NCBI GenBank assembly: GCA_002352125.1
Contig: DEHU01000015.1
Span: forward strand, 1 to 16,222
Length of the DNA stretch: 16,222 bases
Reading direction: 5' to 3'
DNA from: Competibacteraceae bacterium UBA2792
GTDB lineage: Bacteria > Pseudomonadota > Gammaproteobacteria > Competibacterales > Competibacteraceae
Of this stretch, positions 1-5,647 are shown piece by piece. The notes below the pieces were generated by a model, which saw nothing but the letters and a program-made list of their open reading frames with translations, made no database searches and had not been told where the DNA came from. How positions within the stretch are numbered: position 1 is the stretch's first letter; every line of letters begins with the position of its first letter. The position numbers and the translations under genes were made by a program.

Positions 1-134
1 CCGTTTTCTGAGATGACCCCGAAACGGTCGACCGGCAATCGGGGGCGGCGATTTCCGGGGGCCGAAAACCCATCTCGTCGCGCCCAATATATTGGGATTT
101 TCCCAACGATCCGCCGGGACGGCGGCATTCTCCT

Positions 135-157
135 GCCGGCGGCTTCACTCCGCCGGC
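135..157. repeat. Perfect 8-bp inverted repeat (GCCGGCGG / CCGCCGGC)
   Basis: The arms at 135-142 and 150-157 are exact reverse complements around a 7-nt loop. It is GC-only, with no T tract after it, so it is a stable hairpin of unknown role and not a clear terminator. Confidence 0.5.
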
Positions 158-349
158 TCGCGCGCCCTTCGGAAAACCGCTTGTCCACAGTGGCGGGCGC
201 TTGAAAAGATACATTTCAACTTATTGTTTCAAAATGTTGTTTGCCCGTCGAGCGCCGTCGCTCCGACCCCGTTGCCCCTCGCGGTTCCTCCCGGTCGCAC
301 GCGGTTCGCCGAAGCTGGCATCCGTATTGCCATTACCTCCCCGACCGAA

Positions 350-394
350 GAAAAACCGGCTATCGCCGGGCCGACGCCCGGCGCCTGGTTTTTC
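350..394. terminator. Two-tier hairpin, possible bidirectional terminator
   Basis: The inner stem CGCCGGGC (364-371) pairs perfectly with GCCCGGCG (376-383) around a CGAC loop. An outer stem GAAAAACC (350-357) pairs with GGTTTTTC (387-394). On either strand a GC stem is followed after a few bases by a run of five T, which resembles a Rho-independent terminator, although the T run sits inside the outer stem and not directly at the inner stem. It lies about 105 nt upstream of the start at 499, so it could end transcription entering from the left or belong to a structured leader. Confidence 0.35.
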
Positions 395-498
395 CTCGGA
401 GAATCGCCGCCGCGACCGGCGAATCACCGTGTCGGTTGCGGTCGGGCGGGTCACTTTTCGAGAGCGATTACCGATTCGGCGAGATGAGGACTGGCAAA

Positions 499-1494
499 AT
501 GGCAAAAACGTTATTTGTGTACGACAAGCGCGGCTCTCTTGAGAGGATGCGGGCGAACGGGCGATTCGATGGGGTCTCGGATGCCGTCCCCCGTTTTCGG
601 GGGTGGTGGCGGCTGGGCGCGCTCGCCGCGCTCGCCCTGCTCCTGTCCGTTTTCAACCCGTCTGGCGGGCGCGACGCCGAAGCCGCCGGAGCCTACGTGT
701 ACGAGTGGCGGGTCACCGGCGGACCCGGCGTGACCCAACTCAATAACGCCGAGGCGTACTGGCTGTTCAGCAACAACAACGACCAGTACATCAAGTACGG
801 CTCCCGCAGCAACGGCATCAACCTGGTGTGGAGCCCCTACTTCCCGCAGCGCAACGTCCGTTTCATGCGCGATCCCAACAGCGGCAACGCCGGTCCGCTC
901 AAGTACGACGAGCCCTTGGCGATGTACGTCGACGGCGGCGGCTTCGTGAAGCACGGCTCCCGCAGCTACGGCATCGACCTGGTGTGGTCCACCACGCCGT
1001 CCTACGAGTGGCGCATCAAGCCGCAGTTCGCCAATGCCGGCGAGGCGATCAACCCGTACCATTATTGGATGGGGCTGTTCAACACGGCGAAGAACGCCTC
1101 GCTCCACTACGGCACCCGCGATTACGGCATCAACCTCGACTGGCGGACCGACAACATCCTCGAAAGGCTTGGAGAAATCTGGCCGGTTTCCCGGTGGCCG
1201 AGCACCGCGTCGTGCGGCGAGAATGTCAAGTGGATCGTGGAGCCGGTCACGCTGACGGGCGACACCGGCTCGACCGTCGGCGGGACATTGACACCCGTCT
1301 ACCAGAGTCCCGACGGGGAGGGGAACTGCGTCTTTATAGGTGCGATAGGGGACCTCAAGATCGGTATCTGGCGGGTCGACCTCGTCGTGAACCGGGTGTT
1401 GCGCTCATCCTGCACCGTGACGATCGGCCGCTATGTGAACTATGTCAGCGTCCTCAACGGTGTCAGGGGTTGCGCCATCGAAACCGTGCACTAG
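499..1494 (+). CDS. Secreted protein with three GIxL-W repeats
   Basis: I do not recognise a named family. The start at 499 is chosen because GAGGA (486-490) sits 8 nt upstream; 484 and 547 are in-frame alternatives. The 331-residue product begins with a basic stretch, then a hydrophobic segment (LGALAALALLL, about residues 37-47) and a small-residue stretch ending EAAG, as in a signal peptide with a long n-region. After it come three imperfect repeats of about 43 residues, each ending in a motif like YGSRSNGINLVW, HGSRSYGIDLVW or YGTRDYGINLDW; repeats 1 and 3 begin YEWR. Three such lobes suggest a beta-trefoil or carbohydrate-binding-like fold, but that is inference. The last ~100 residues contain four cysteines and look like a separate beta-sandwich. 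It stands alone upstream of the toxin-antitoxin remnant and reads in the same frame as the toxin, separated by a TAG and 21 nt. Confidence 0.75.
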   Translation: MAKTLFVYDKRGSLERMRANGRFDGVSDAVPRFRGWWRLGALAALALLLSVFNPSGGRDAEAAGAYVYEWRVTGGPGVTQLNNAEAYWLFSNNNDQYIKYGSRSNGINLVWSPYFPQRNVRFMRDPNSGNAGPLKYDEPLAMYVDGGGFVKHGSRSYGIDLVWSTTPSYEWRIKPQFANAGEAINPYHYWMGLFNTAKNASLHYGTRDYGINLDWRTDNILERLGEIWPVSRWPSTASCGENVKWIVEPVTLTGDTGSTVGGTLTPVYQSPDGEGNCVFIGAIGDLKIGIWRVDLVVNRVLRSSCTVTIGRYVNYVSVLNGVRGCAIETVH

Positions 1495-1515
1495 GCTGGC
1501 CGGGCGGTCTTTTAA

Positions 1516-1809
1516 ATGGAGCGCGGTTTGATCGACGCCGACCTGGGCGGGTGCGTCCTCAAGAAGCGCGTCGCGCGGCCCGGCCGGGGCAAGAGCGGCG
1601 GCGCGCGAACCCTGGTGGCGACCAATCGGGGCGACCGTTGGTTCTTCGTGTTCGGCTTCGAGAAGAGCGTCCGGACTAACGTGAGCGCGAAGGAATTGGC
1701 GGCGTTGCAGTCCCTCGCCACAGACTTGTTGAAGCTCTCTTCAGCCGAACTCGACCGCCAAGTCGAGAACGACGTTTTAGCGGAGATTTGCCATGACCCG
1801 GCGAACTGA
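1516..1809 (+). CDS. RelE/HigB-type toxin, N-terminally truncated
   Basis: The product resembles the RelE-like toxins encoded ahead of an HTH antitoxin, which typically act as ribosome-dependent mRNA interferases. The diagnostic blocks are ERGLIDADLGG, KKRVARPGRGKSGG and the FVFGFEKS strand, followed by a helix around KELAALQSLATDLL. Family members as I know them carry about 30 more residues before ERGLIDADLGG, forming the first strand and helix. Here the frame is blocked by TAA directly before the ATG (1513-1515), and no RBS precedes 1516. The in-frame codons just before the stop (GCG GTC TTT, read AVF) resemble the end of that missing helix, so TAA may be a nonsense change of a Glu codon at the edge of a deletion. 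The 3' end overlaps the antitoxin start by 17 nt, the usual coupled arrangement. It is probably inactive, and pseudogene would be a fair label. Confidence 0.75.
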   Translation: MERGLIDADLGGCVLKKRVARPGRGKSGGARTLVATNRGDRWFFVFGFEKSVRTNVSAKELAALQSLATDLLKLSSAELDRQVENDVLAEICHDPAN

Positions 1810-2116
1810 AGCGGCCAGCCCCCTCCTGGCGGCGGTCCACGAGACCGCGACCGACCTCCACGCGGCCGGCCTGATCGACCGGCGCCGGCTGCGGGAATAC
1901 GACGCGCTGTGCCTGCCGCCGGTGCCGGCGTACTCCGGCGACCGCATCCGCGCGCTGCGCCATCGCCACCGGCTGAGCCAGGCGGTGTTCGCGGCGGTGC
2001 TCAACGCCAGCCTCTCGACGGTGCGGCAGTGGGAAATCGGCGACAAGCGCCCGAGCGGCCCCTCGCTCAAGTTGCTCGACCTGCTGGACCGCAAGGGCTT
2101 GGACGCGCTGCTCTGA
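1793..2116 (+). CDS. XRE/HigA-type antitoxin-like HTH protein
   Basis: This 107-residue protein has a C-terminal helix-turn-helix domain (about residues 51-105). RIRALRHRHRLSQAVFAAVL forms the first helices, followed by the recognition helix ASLSTVRQWEIGDKRPSGPS. The Q-WE-G-..P-G motif is typical of YiaG/HigA-like regulators paired with RelE-like toxins. The N-terminal 50 residues, which in such proteins contact the toxin, are complete. Its start overlaps the end of the truncated toxin, so translation is probably coupled; GGAG lies about 6 nt upstream of ATG inside the toxin gene. By family precedent it would bind the toxin and repress its own operon. Here it may persist as a free regulator because the toxin is damaged. 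Confidence 0.82.
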   Translation: MTRRTEAASPLLAAVHETATDLHAAGLIDRRRLREYDALCLPPVPAYSGDRIRALRHRHRLSQAVFAAVLNASLSTVRQWEIGDKRPSGPSLKLLDLLDRKGLDALL

Positions 2117-2138
2117 CCACCCTTCGGAGATTGATCGG

Positions 2139-2480
2139 ATGGCGAAACCATTTTCGGCGCTGGTCGCCCAGATGTCGCCGGAATCGCGGGCGCGTTCCGA
2201 CGCGCTCTACCGGCAACTGCTGGCCGAAATGCCCTTGCAAGCGCTGCGGCGGGCGCTCGATCTCACCCGGCAACAGGTCGCGGCCTCGCTCGGCATCAAC
2301 CAGGTGGCGGTCTCCAAGATGGAAGGCCAGACCGGCCTGTACGTGAGCACCTTGCGCCGTTTCGTCGAGGCGATGGGCGGCGAGCTGCGCATCGTGGCCC
2401 ACTTCCCCGAGGGCAACGTCGAAATCAGCCAGTTCAAGCGGGAACCGGAACCGGAACCGGCCAAACCGGCGACGCCGTAG
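2139..2480 (+). CDS. Second HTH antitoxin-type regulator, orphan
   Basis: This 113-residue XRE-family protein follows the first antitoxin by 22 nt, with GGAGA (2126-2130) 8 nt before the ATG. The HTH spans about residues 31-85: LQALRRALDLTRQQVAASLGI, the recognition helix NQVAVSKMEGQ, then the family signature LYVSTLRRFVEAMGGELRI. Proteins of this type are normally the antitoxin downstream of a RelE/GP49-like toxin, and the closing block GELRIVAHFP is typical of that subfamily. No matching toxin lies next to it; the only toxin here is the truncated one two genes upstream. The tail is low-complexity (EPEPEPAKP), encoded by a short GAACCG repeat. It may have joined the upstream pair as a third component, or it is a solitary antitoxin left after toxin loss. 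Confidence 0.82.
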   Translation: MAKPFSALVAQMSPESRARSDALYRQLLAEMPLQALRRALDLTRQQVAASLGINQVAVSKMEGQTGLYVSTLRRFVEAMGGELRIVAHFPEGNVEISQFKREPEPEPAKPATP

Positions 2481-2555
2481 GGCGGGCGGCGGCGTGCTGG
2501 AACGCCCGGTGGCTCGCGTCGTCGATTCGCCGAGCCGGGCGATCCTCGTACCGGA

Positions 2556-3092
2556 TCACGAGACGTAGTACGCGTGCCCGCCGGCGGGTTTGAACCGGTA
2601 CGTGAGACCCTCGTAGTCGTCGATGCAGCCCCACGGGCAGCCGCGCAGGTAAAAGCCGACGTTGACGTGCTGGGTCGCGGCCGAGGCGATCACCTCGCAG
2701 CCCGCCGTCTTGGCTAGCTCGGCGCAAAACGTCTTGCCGACCCCGCCAGTGGCCACCCCCTGCTGGGCGGCCACCTCGCAGGCCACGAGCCAGATCGTGC
2801 CGATGTCGCAGCTCCGCAGGCCCGAGAAGACACCCATGTTGCCGATGTTGAGGTCGGGGCTACTGGTTCCGCCGACGAACAAAGACCCCGGGCTGCCGTG
2901 ACAGTTGACGACAATGTTTTCCAGCCGCCGCCTCCGGGCGCCGAACTGACCGTCGTTGGCGTGGAGAACCCAGTTCACGATATCCCCAGCGGACGCGCCG
3001 GGCAGCATTTCCCACGTCCACTTCATCCGGTACTTATACCCGGGCACGTCGTGGGAGTGGACGACCAACGAGGGTTGCTTCATTCGGATCAC
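2556..3092 (-). CDS. Small caspase-clan-like protein with His/Cys pair
   Basis: Not assigned to a named family. The GTG start at 3092 is preferred because GGGAGA (3104-3099) lies 6 nt upstream; ATG at 3083 and ATG at 3158 are alternatives. Counting from the ATG at 3083, a predicted strand leads into NIVVNCHGSPG (His62) and another into IGTIWLVACEVA (Cys102), followed by GKTFCAELAKTAGCEVIASA. A His-Gly after one strand and a Cys after the next, about 40 residues apart, is the layout of clan CD peptidases (caspase, CHAT, C80) and of DUF4347-type domains. There is no signal peptide or transmembrane segment, and the Cys-rich C-terminal part ends about 95 residues after the candidate nucleophile. 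It converges with the HTH gene, 75 bp away. Its closeness to a metacaspase and a CHAT protein makes a shared role plausible but unproven. Confidence 0.65.
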   Translation of the reverse strand: MIRMKQPSLVVHSHDVPGYKYRMKWTWEMLPGASAGDIVNWVLHANDGQFGARRRRLENIVVNCHGSPGSLFVGGTSSPDLNIGNMGVFSGLRSCDIGTIWLVACEVAAQQGVATGGVGKTFCAELAKTAGCEVIASAATQHVNVGFYLRGCPWGCIDDYEGLTYRFKPAGGHAYYVS

Positions 3093-3503
3093 GGCGGGTC
3101 TCCCGAGGCGATCGATCCGCGACTTGCGCTTCGTCGACGCCGTGCCCGAGCGTTCCACCCTCGCGGAAAACGAGGGGTTGGAAGGCGGTGGCCCGGCACG
3201 GCATCGCGCTTCGCGGATGGCGGGTTCGCGCCGTCCGCTTACCCGGTGATTTCCCGGTCGGCGGCCATCGGTTCAAACGAGCAAAGATTTTCGTTTCGCC
3301 CGTTCTCGAAGAACGTTGGCCGACATCCCGCAACCGGCGAAAGGTCGCGCCGTCGGTCCGTTCGGTCTCCGGTTCGAACGGACGGGTGGCCGGAGAACGC
3401 AGCGGCCCCGGGCAAGGGGCCGGTGCTGGCGCCGGAGCGATTCGGGCGGTCCGGTTTAATTCCATCGAATTCGGGGGAATTAAAATGGTGGAATTCCACC
3501 GAA
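3093..3503. other. Non-coding, hairpin-dense stretch
   Basis: There is no convincing gene; the open frames across it have no domain signature and change composition at every base class. It holds at least six inverted repeats: 3153-3183 (stem CCCTCG/CGAGGG extended by TTCCA/TGGAA), 3275-3296 (AAACGA/TCGTTT), 3301-3315 (CGTTCT/AGAACG, 3-nt loop), 3356-3383 (GTCCGTTCG/CGAACGGAC, 9 bp), 3455-3484 and 3487-3500. The first lies directly upstream of the minus-strand gene ending at 2556 and could sit in its leader; the last two lie at the broken 3' end of the TIR pseudogene. Confidence 0.55.
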
Positions 3504-3505
3504 TT
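3455..3505. repeat. AT-rich palindromic repeat unit
   Basis: Within GC-rich DNA, TTTAATTCC (3455-3463) pairs with GGAATTAAA (3476-3484), and GGTGGAATTCCACC (3487-3500) is a perfect 14-bp palindrome. AATTCCATCGAATT (3458-3471) and AATTCCACCGAATT (3492-3505) form a direct repeat with 13 of 14 bases identical and a 34-nt period. It sits exactly where the STAND gene loses homology, so it may be a small dispersed palindromic element that inserted or served as a recombination site. Confidence 0.6.
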
Positions 3506-4240
3506 AGAACGTGTCCTTCTGGCAAGCCTGCTTGACGGAAGACACGCGCGCCAGGCGGGGCAGCAGGCCGGCGCACAGAACGAGGATTTACCCGCGCCCG
3601 AAGCACCGAGGATCACGAACAACCCCTGATCGCCGGTGGCGCACATACCGCGCAGCTCGCTGAGACCTTGCAGGATTTCCGCGTCGCGCCCGAAAAACAC
3701 GGCGGCGTCCCGCGCGTCCAGCGGCTCTAGGCCGCGATAGGACGAGCAGAGCTCGTCGCCCTTGGGCGGCCACGCGAAGAAGCTGGCGCTCAACCCGGTG
3801 TTTTGCAGCCCCGCTTTGAGCCGCTTGAGTCCCTCAGCGAGGAAGGCAATTTCGGCGGGCTTTTCCCGATACTCGAAGCGGATGGTTTCGGTCGATCCCG
3901 GACCGGCCAGGTAACATAACTGCCACTCGGCCGTCATTTCGGGCGGCAGTTCGCCGATCGGCAGGTTCTCGAGCACGACGCCGGAGATCAACTCGGCCAG
4001 ACACCACGTCGATTTCGCCCAGGCGGGCGCGACGACGAACACCACCGCCTCGCAGCGGTCGGCCGCGCGGCGCAAGGCCTCCTTCCAGCGCTCGCCGGCC
4101 GCAAGACCTCGCTTGGGATCGATGTCCAGGAACACGTCGTCCCAGCCGTTATCCGTCAGCCATTGCTTGAGGGCAACGACCTCGATCTCATTGGCGCTGG
4201 AGTGGCTGAGAAAGATTTTGGATATGGCGTTACCGGCATA
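3504..4240 (-). pseudogene. Decayed TIR-STAND NTPase (nSTAND-like) gene
   Basis: Reading leftward, the frame opens after a TAA at 4243-4241 with KIFLSHSSANE, the first strand and loop of a TIR domain, then DVFLDIDPKRG, EAVVFVVAPAW and STWCLAEL. The Glu of the last block (codon near 3994-3992) sits where NAD-cleaving TIR domains have their catalytic Glu. A linker (FFAWPPKGDE, YRGLEPLDARDAAVFFGRD) leads to Walker A GASGAGKSSF (about 3610-3579), typical of bacterial TIR-STAND proteins, which act as sensors in immunity or cell death. Three lesions are visible: no start codon in frame (an ATG at 4239 is in another frame), a one-base deletion directly after Walker A near 3575, and loss of everything beyond. 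In the shifted frame AGLLPRLAR restores the expected sequence for a few codons before a stop at 3504. The gene is non-functional as it stands. Confidence 0.85.
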
Positions 4241-4582
4241 TTACTGATGCATCGACCTTGCCCGCGCCTCAAATCGCGCTCCGCCGCTTCCCCGCACCGG
4301 ACGAAGGTGGATGGGATCGGCCGATGAATAATAACCCTGATCAAGCTGCGGAAACAGCGAGAAACGCACCTAATCTTCCTGCCGCTAGCGAGGCTTTGCC
4401 CTAACTTCTAAGGAGGGCTGGGAAGGGTTGCCGTTCGCGAAACGGTCAAAGCGATGCCGAAGTCACGGAGCCAAGTCGCTTTTCGGGGGGAGCGCAAGAA
4501 GCGGAGGCGGTGCTCGGCCATCGGCCCGAGACCATCACGCCGTATCGCTTGCGATTCACAACAAAGGTAATATAATAAAAAA

Positions 4583-4598
4583 GAGACACAAATGTCTC
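4583..4598. promoter_or_regulatory. Operator-like inverted repeat upstream of metacaspase
   Basis: GAGACA (4583-4588) and TGTCTC (4593-4598) form a perfect 6-bp inverted repeat with a CAAA spacer in the AT-rich tract 75-90 nt upstream of the metacaspase start. Its placement just before the likely promoter suggests a dimeric regulator site or a short hairpin. No regulator gene is adjacent, so the binding protein is unknown. Confidence 0.35.
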
Positions 4599-4616
4599 GA
4601 AACTGTAAAAATAGAG

Positions 4617-4651
4617 TTGGCTTAGTTTAGCATATCAGTCTCATAAATAAT
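4617..4651 (+). promoter_or_regulatory. Probable promoter of the metacaspase cluster
   Basis: The AT-rich tract carries TTGGCT (4617-4622) and TTAGTT (4622-4627) as -35 candidates, and CATAAA (4642-4647), TAAATA (4644-4649) or AATAAT (4646-4651) as -10 candidates. The best spacings are 16 to 18 nt from TTAGTT. None is consensus, so the exact boxes are uncertain, but the base shift and position make a promoter here likely. Confidence 0.4.
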
Positions 4652-4672
4652 ACATATTTGAAGGAGAGCGCC

Positions 4673-5485
4673 ATGACCAAGACAGCGCTTTGTATCGGCA
4701 TCAACGACTACCCCGGCACCGCGAACGACCTATCCGGCTGCATCAACGACGCCCATGACTGGGCCAACACCTTGCAAGCGCGCGGCTTCACGGTTGCCAG
4801 CCTGCTCGACAGCGCTGCCACCAAAGCGGGCATGGTCGCGGAAGTCCAGCGATTGATCGGTCAGGCCCAGGCCGGTGACAGCGTGATCATCACCTATTCC
4901 GGTCACGGCACCTGGGTTCCGGATACTAGCGGTGACGAGCCCGACAGTCGCGACGAAGCCCTCTGCCCCTATGACATCAGCAGCAGCAACGCGCTGCTCG
5001 ACGATGAAATTCACCAGCTCTTCGCCCAGCGCGCCACCGGCGTCAAAATCGTCCTAATCTCCGATAGTTGCCACTCCGGGTCCGTGATTCGCTGGCCTGG
5101 CCCGAGCACCAGATTTCCGCGCGCTCGTTTCCTGCCACCGGCAGCTTGGTTGCCGGCGGACCGGTTGCCGCGCGCGGCCACCGGCGAAATTCTGGACTGC
5201 CGCGAGAGCCGGGGCGCCCGACTGGGCGGCATGGCACTGGCGGGCGGGGATTTGCTGCTGGCCGGTTGCGCCGACGCCGAGTACAGCTACGACGCCAATT
5301 TCGACGAGCGCCCGAACGGCGCTTTCACCTACTACGCCCTCAAGACGCTGCCGACTTTGCCGGCCAACGCGACTTACACCGACTGGTACAAGGCCATCTG
5401 CAACTACCTGCCCAGCTCGAACTACCCGCAGAGCCCGCAACTTTTCGGCCCCAAGCGCAATCGGCGCTTCAAGGTGCTGGATTGA
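4673..5485 (+). CDS. Metacaspase-type peptidase C14 (caspase fold)
   Basis: This 270-residue cysteine peptidase of the caspase/metacaspase family is predicted to cleave proteins, usually after Arg or Lys in metacaspases. The start at 4673 is fixed by AGGAGA (4662-4667) 5 nt upstream. The p20-like domain runs from ALCIGINDYPG (residues 5-15) through LSGCINDAHDW to YSGHGT (catalytic His78), the acidic loop DEPDSRDEALCPYD, and VLISDSCHSGS (catalytic Cys133). The C-terminal half keeps the small-subunit-like strand LLLAGC and the motif GAFTYYALKTL. No signal peptide or transmembrane segment is seen, so it should be cytoplasmic. It lacks the pro-domain or repeats of larger metacaspases. It is the first gene of a co-directional set with the CHAT-lipase protein (gap 162 nt) and the PLD lipoprotein, and could process the former. 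All key catalytic residues are present. Confidence 0.92.
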   Translation: MTKTALCIGINDYPGTANDLSGCINDAHDWANTLQARGFTVASLLDSAATKAGMVAEVQRLIGQAQAGDSVIITYSGHGTWVPDTSGDEPDSRDEALCPYDISSSNALLDDEIHQLFAQRATGVKIVLISDSCHSGSVIRWPGPSTRFPRARFLPPAAWLPADRLPRAATGEILDCRESRGARLGGMALAGGDLLLAGCADAEYSYDANFDERPNGAFTYYALKTLPTLPANATYTDWYKAICNYLPSSNYPQSPQLFGPKRNRRFKVLD

Positions 5486-5510
5486 AGCCGGTCCACGAGC
5501 GCCGGCATCC

Positions 5511-5528
5511 ATAGCCCCATCGGGCTAT
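5511..5528 (+). terminator. Weak hairpin terminator after metacaspase
   Basis: ATAGCCC (5511-5517) pairs with GGGCTAT (5522-5528) around a CATC tetraloop, 25 nt after the metacaspase stop. Only three T follow before a G run, so it would terminate weakly at best and may instead attenuate read-through into the large downstream gene. Confidence 0.4.
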
Positions 5529-5572
5529 TTGGGGGATGGAGGCCCTAGGGCGTGACCCAGCCTTTTGATCGG

Positions 5573-5602
5573 GTTGGGCTAAGCGCTGCGCGCTAACCCA
5601 AC
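5573..5602. repeat. Intergenic imperfect palindrome (GTTGGG...CCCAAC)
   Basis: GTTGGGCTAAGCGC pairs with GCGCTAACCCAAC around a TGC loop, with one bulge in the arm. This motif type (a GTTGGG/CCCAAC stem with a GCGC core) occurs as a scattered intergenic palindrome in many proteobacterial genomes. It lies 45-75 nt upstream of the large CHAT gene and could act as an mRNA-end stabiliser or a read-through modulator. Confidence 0.5.
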
Positions 5603-5647
5603 TTGCATCGATCTTACCCCTTCCGACATGACTCCAAGGAGACCGCC

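Larger units (their letters stand above)
1..498. other. Non-coding leader region with GC-rich hairpins
   Basis: No convincing gene lies here. Several frames are open only because the DNA is GC-rich, and their translations are Arg/Pro/Ser-rich without a recognisable domain. The stretch holds perfect or near-perfect inverted repeats at 135-157, 247-267 and 350-394, plus a short AT-rich patch around 201-240 (TTGAAA at 201-206, TATTGT at 222-227, spacing 15) that could be a weak promoter for the gene starting at 499. The open frame of that gene runs back to 241, but the extra residues look like shadow translation and there is no RBS at 241. Confidence 0.6.
4241..4672. other. Intergenic region between TIR pseudogene and metacaspase
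   Basis: The left half is GC-rich and may hold the ruined 5' part of the TIR gene; no TIR homology is readable upstream of 4240. AAGGAGGG at 4410-4417 is a strong RBS-like sequence, but the only frame behind it starts with TTG at 4428 and encodes a basic, low-complexity 65-residue string, so I do not call it. From about 4560 the DNA turns sharply AT-rich, which marks the promoter region of the downstream cluster. Confidence 0.5.

Noticed and set aside
241..498. N-terminal extension of the first gene
   Set aside because: The extra residues are Arg/Pro-rich, no RBS precedes 241, and the start at 499 has an RBS and leads into a signal-like segment.
588..603. CCCCCG-TTTT-CGGGGG hairpin inside the first gene
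   Set aside because: A perfect 6-bp stem, but within coding sequence just before the signal segment and without a T tract; a chance product of GC-rich codons is likely.
930..1140. Repeats in the first gene as a CRISPR or DNA repeat array
   Set aside because: The repeats exist at protein level only; the nucleotide copies are diverged and not evenly spaced short repeats.
2898..3629. Plus-strand open frame across the hairpin-rich region
   Set aside because: It overlaps the caspase-like gene and the TIR pseudogene in antisense, and no domain or RBS supports it.
4428..4625. TTG-started frame behind a strong AAGGAGGG
   Set aside because: The product is basic and low-complexity and runs into the AT-rich promoter tract; the RBS match alone is not enough.
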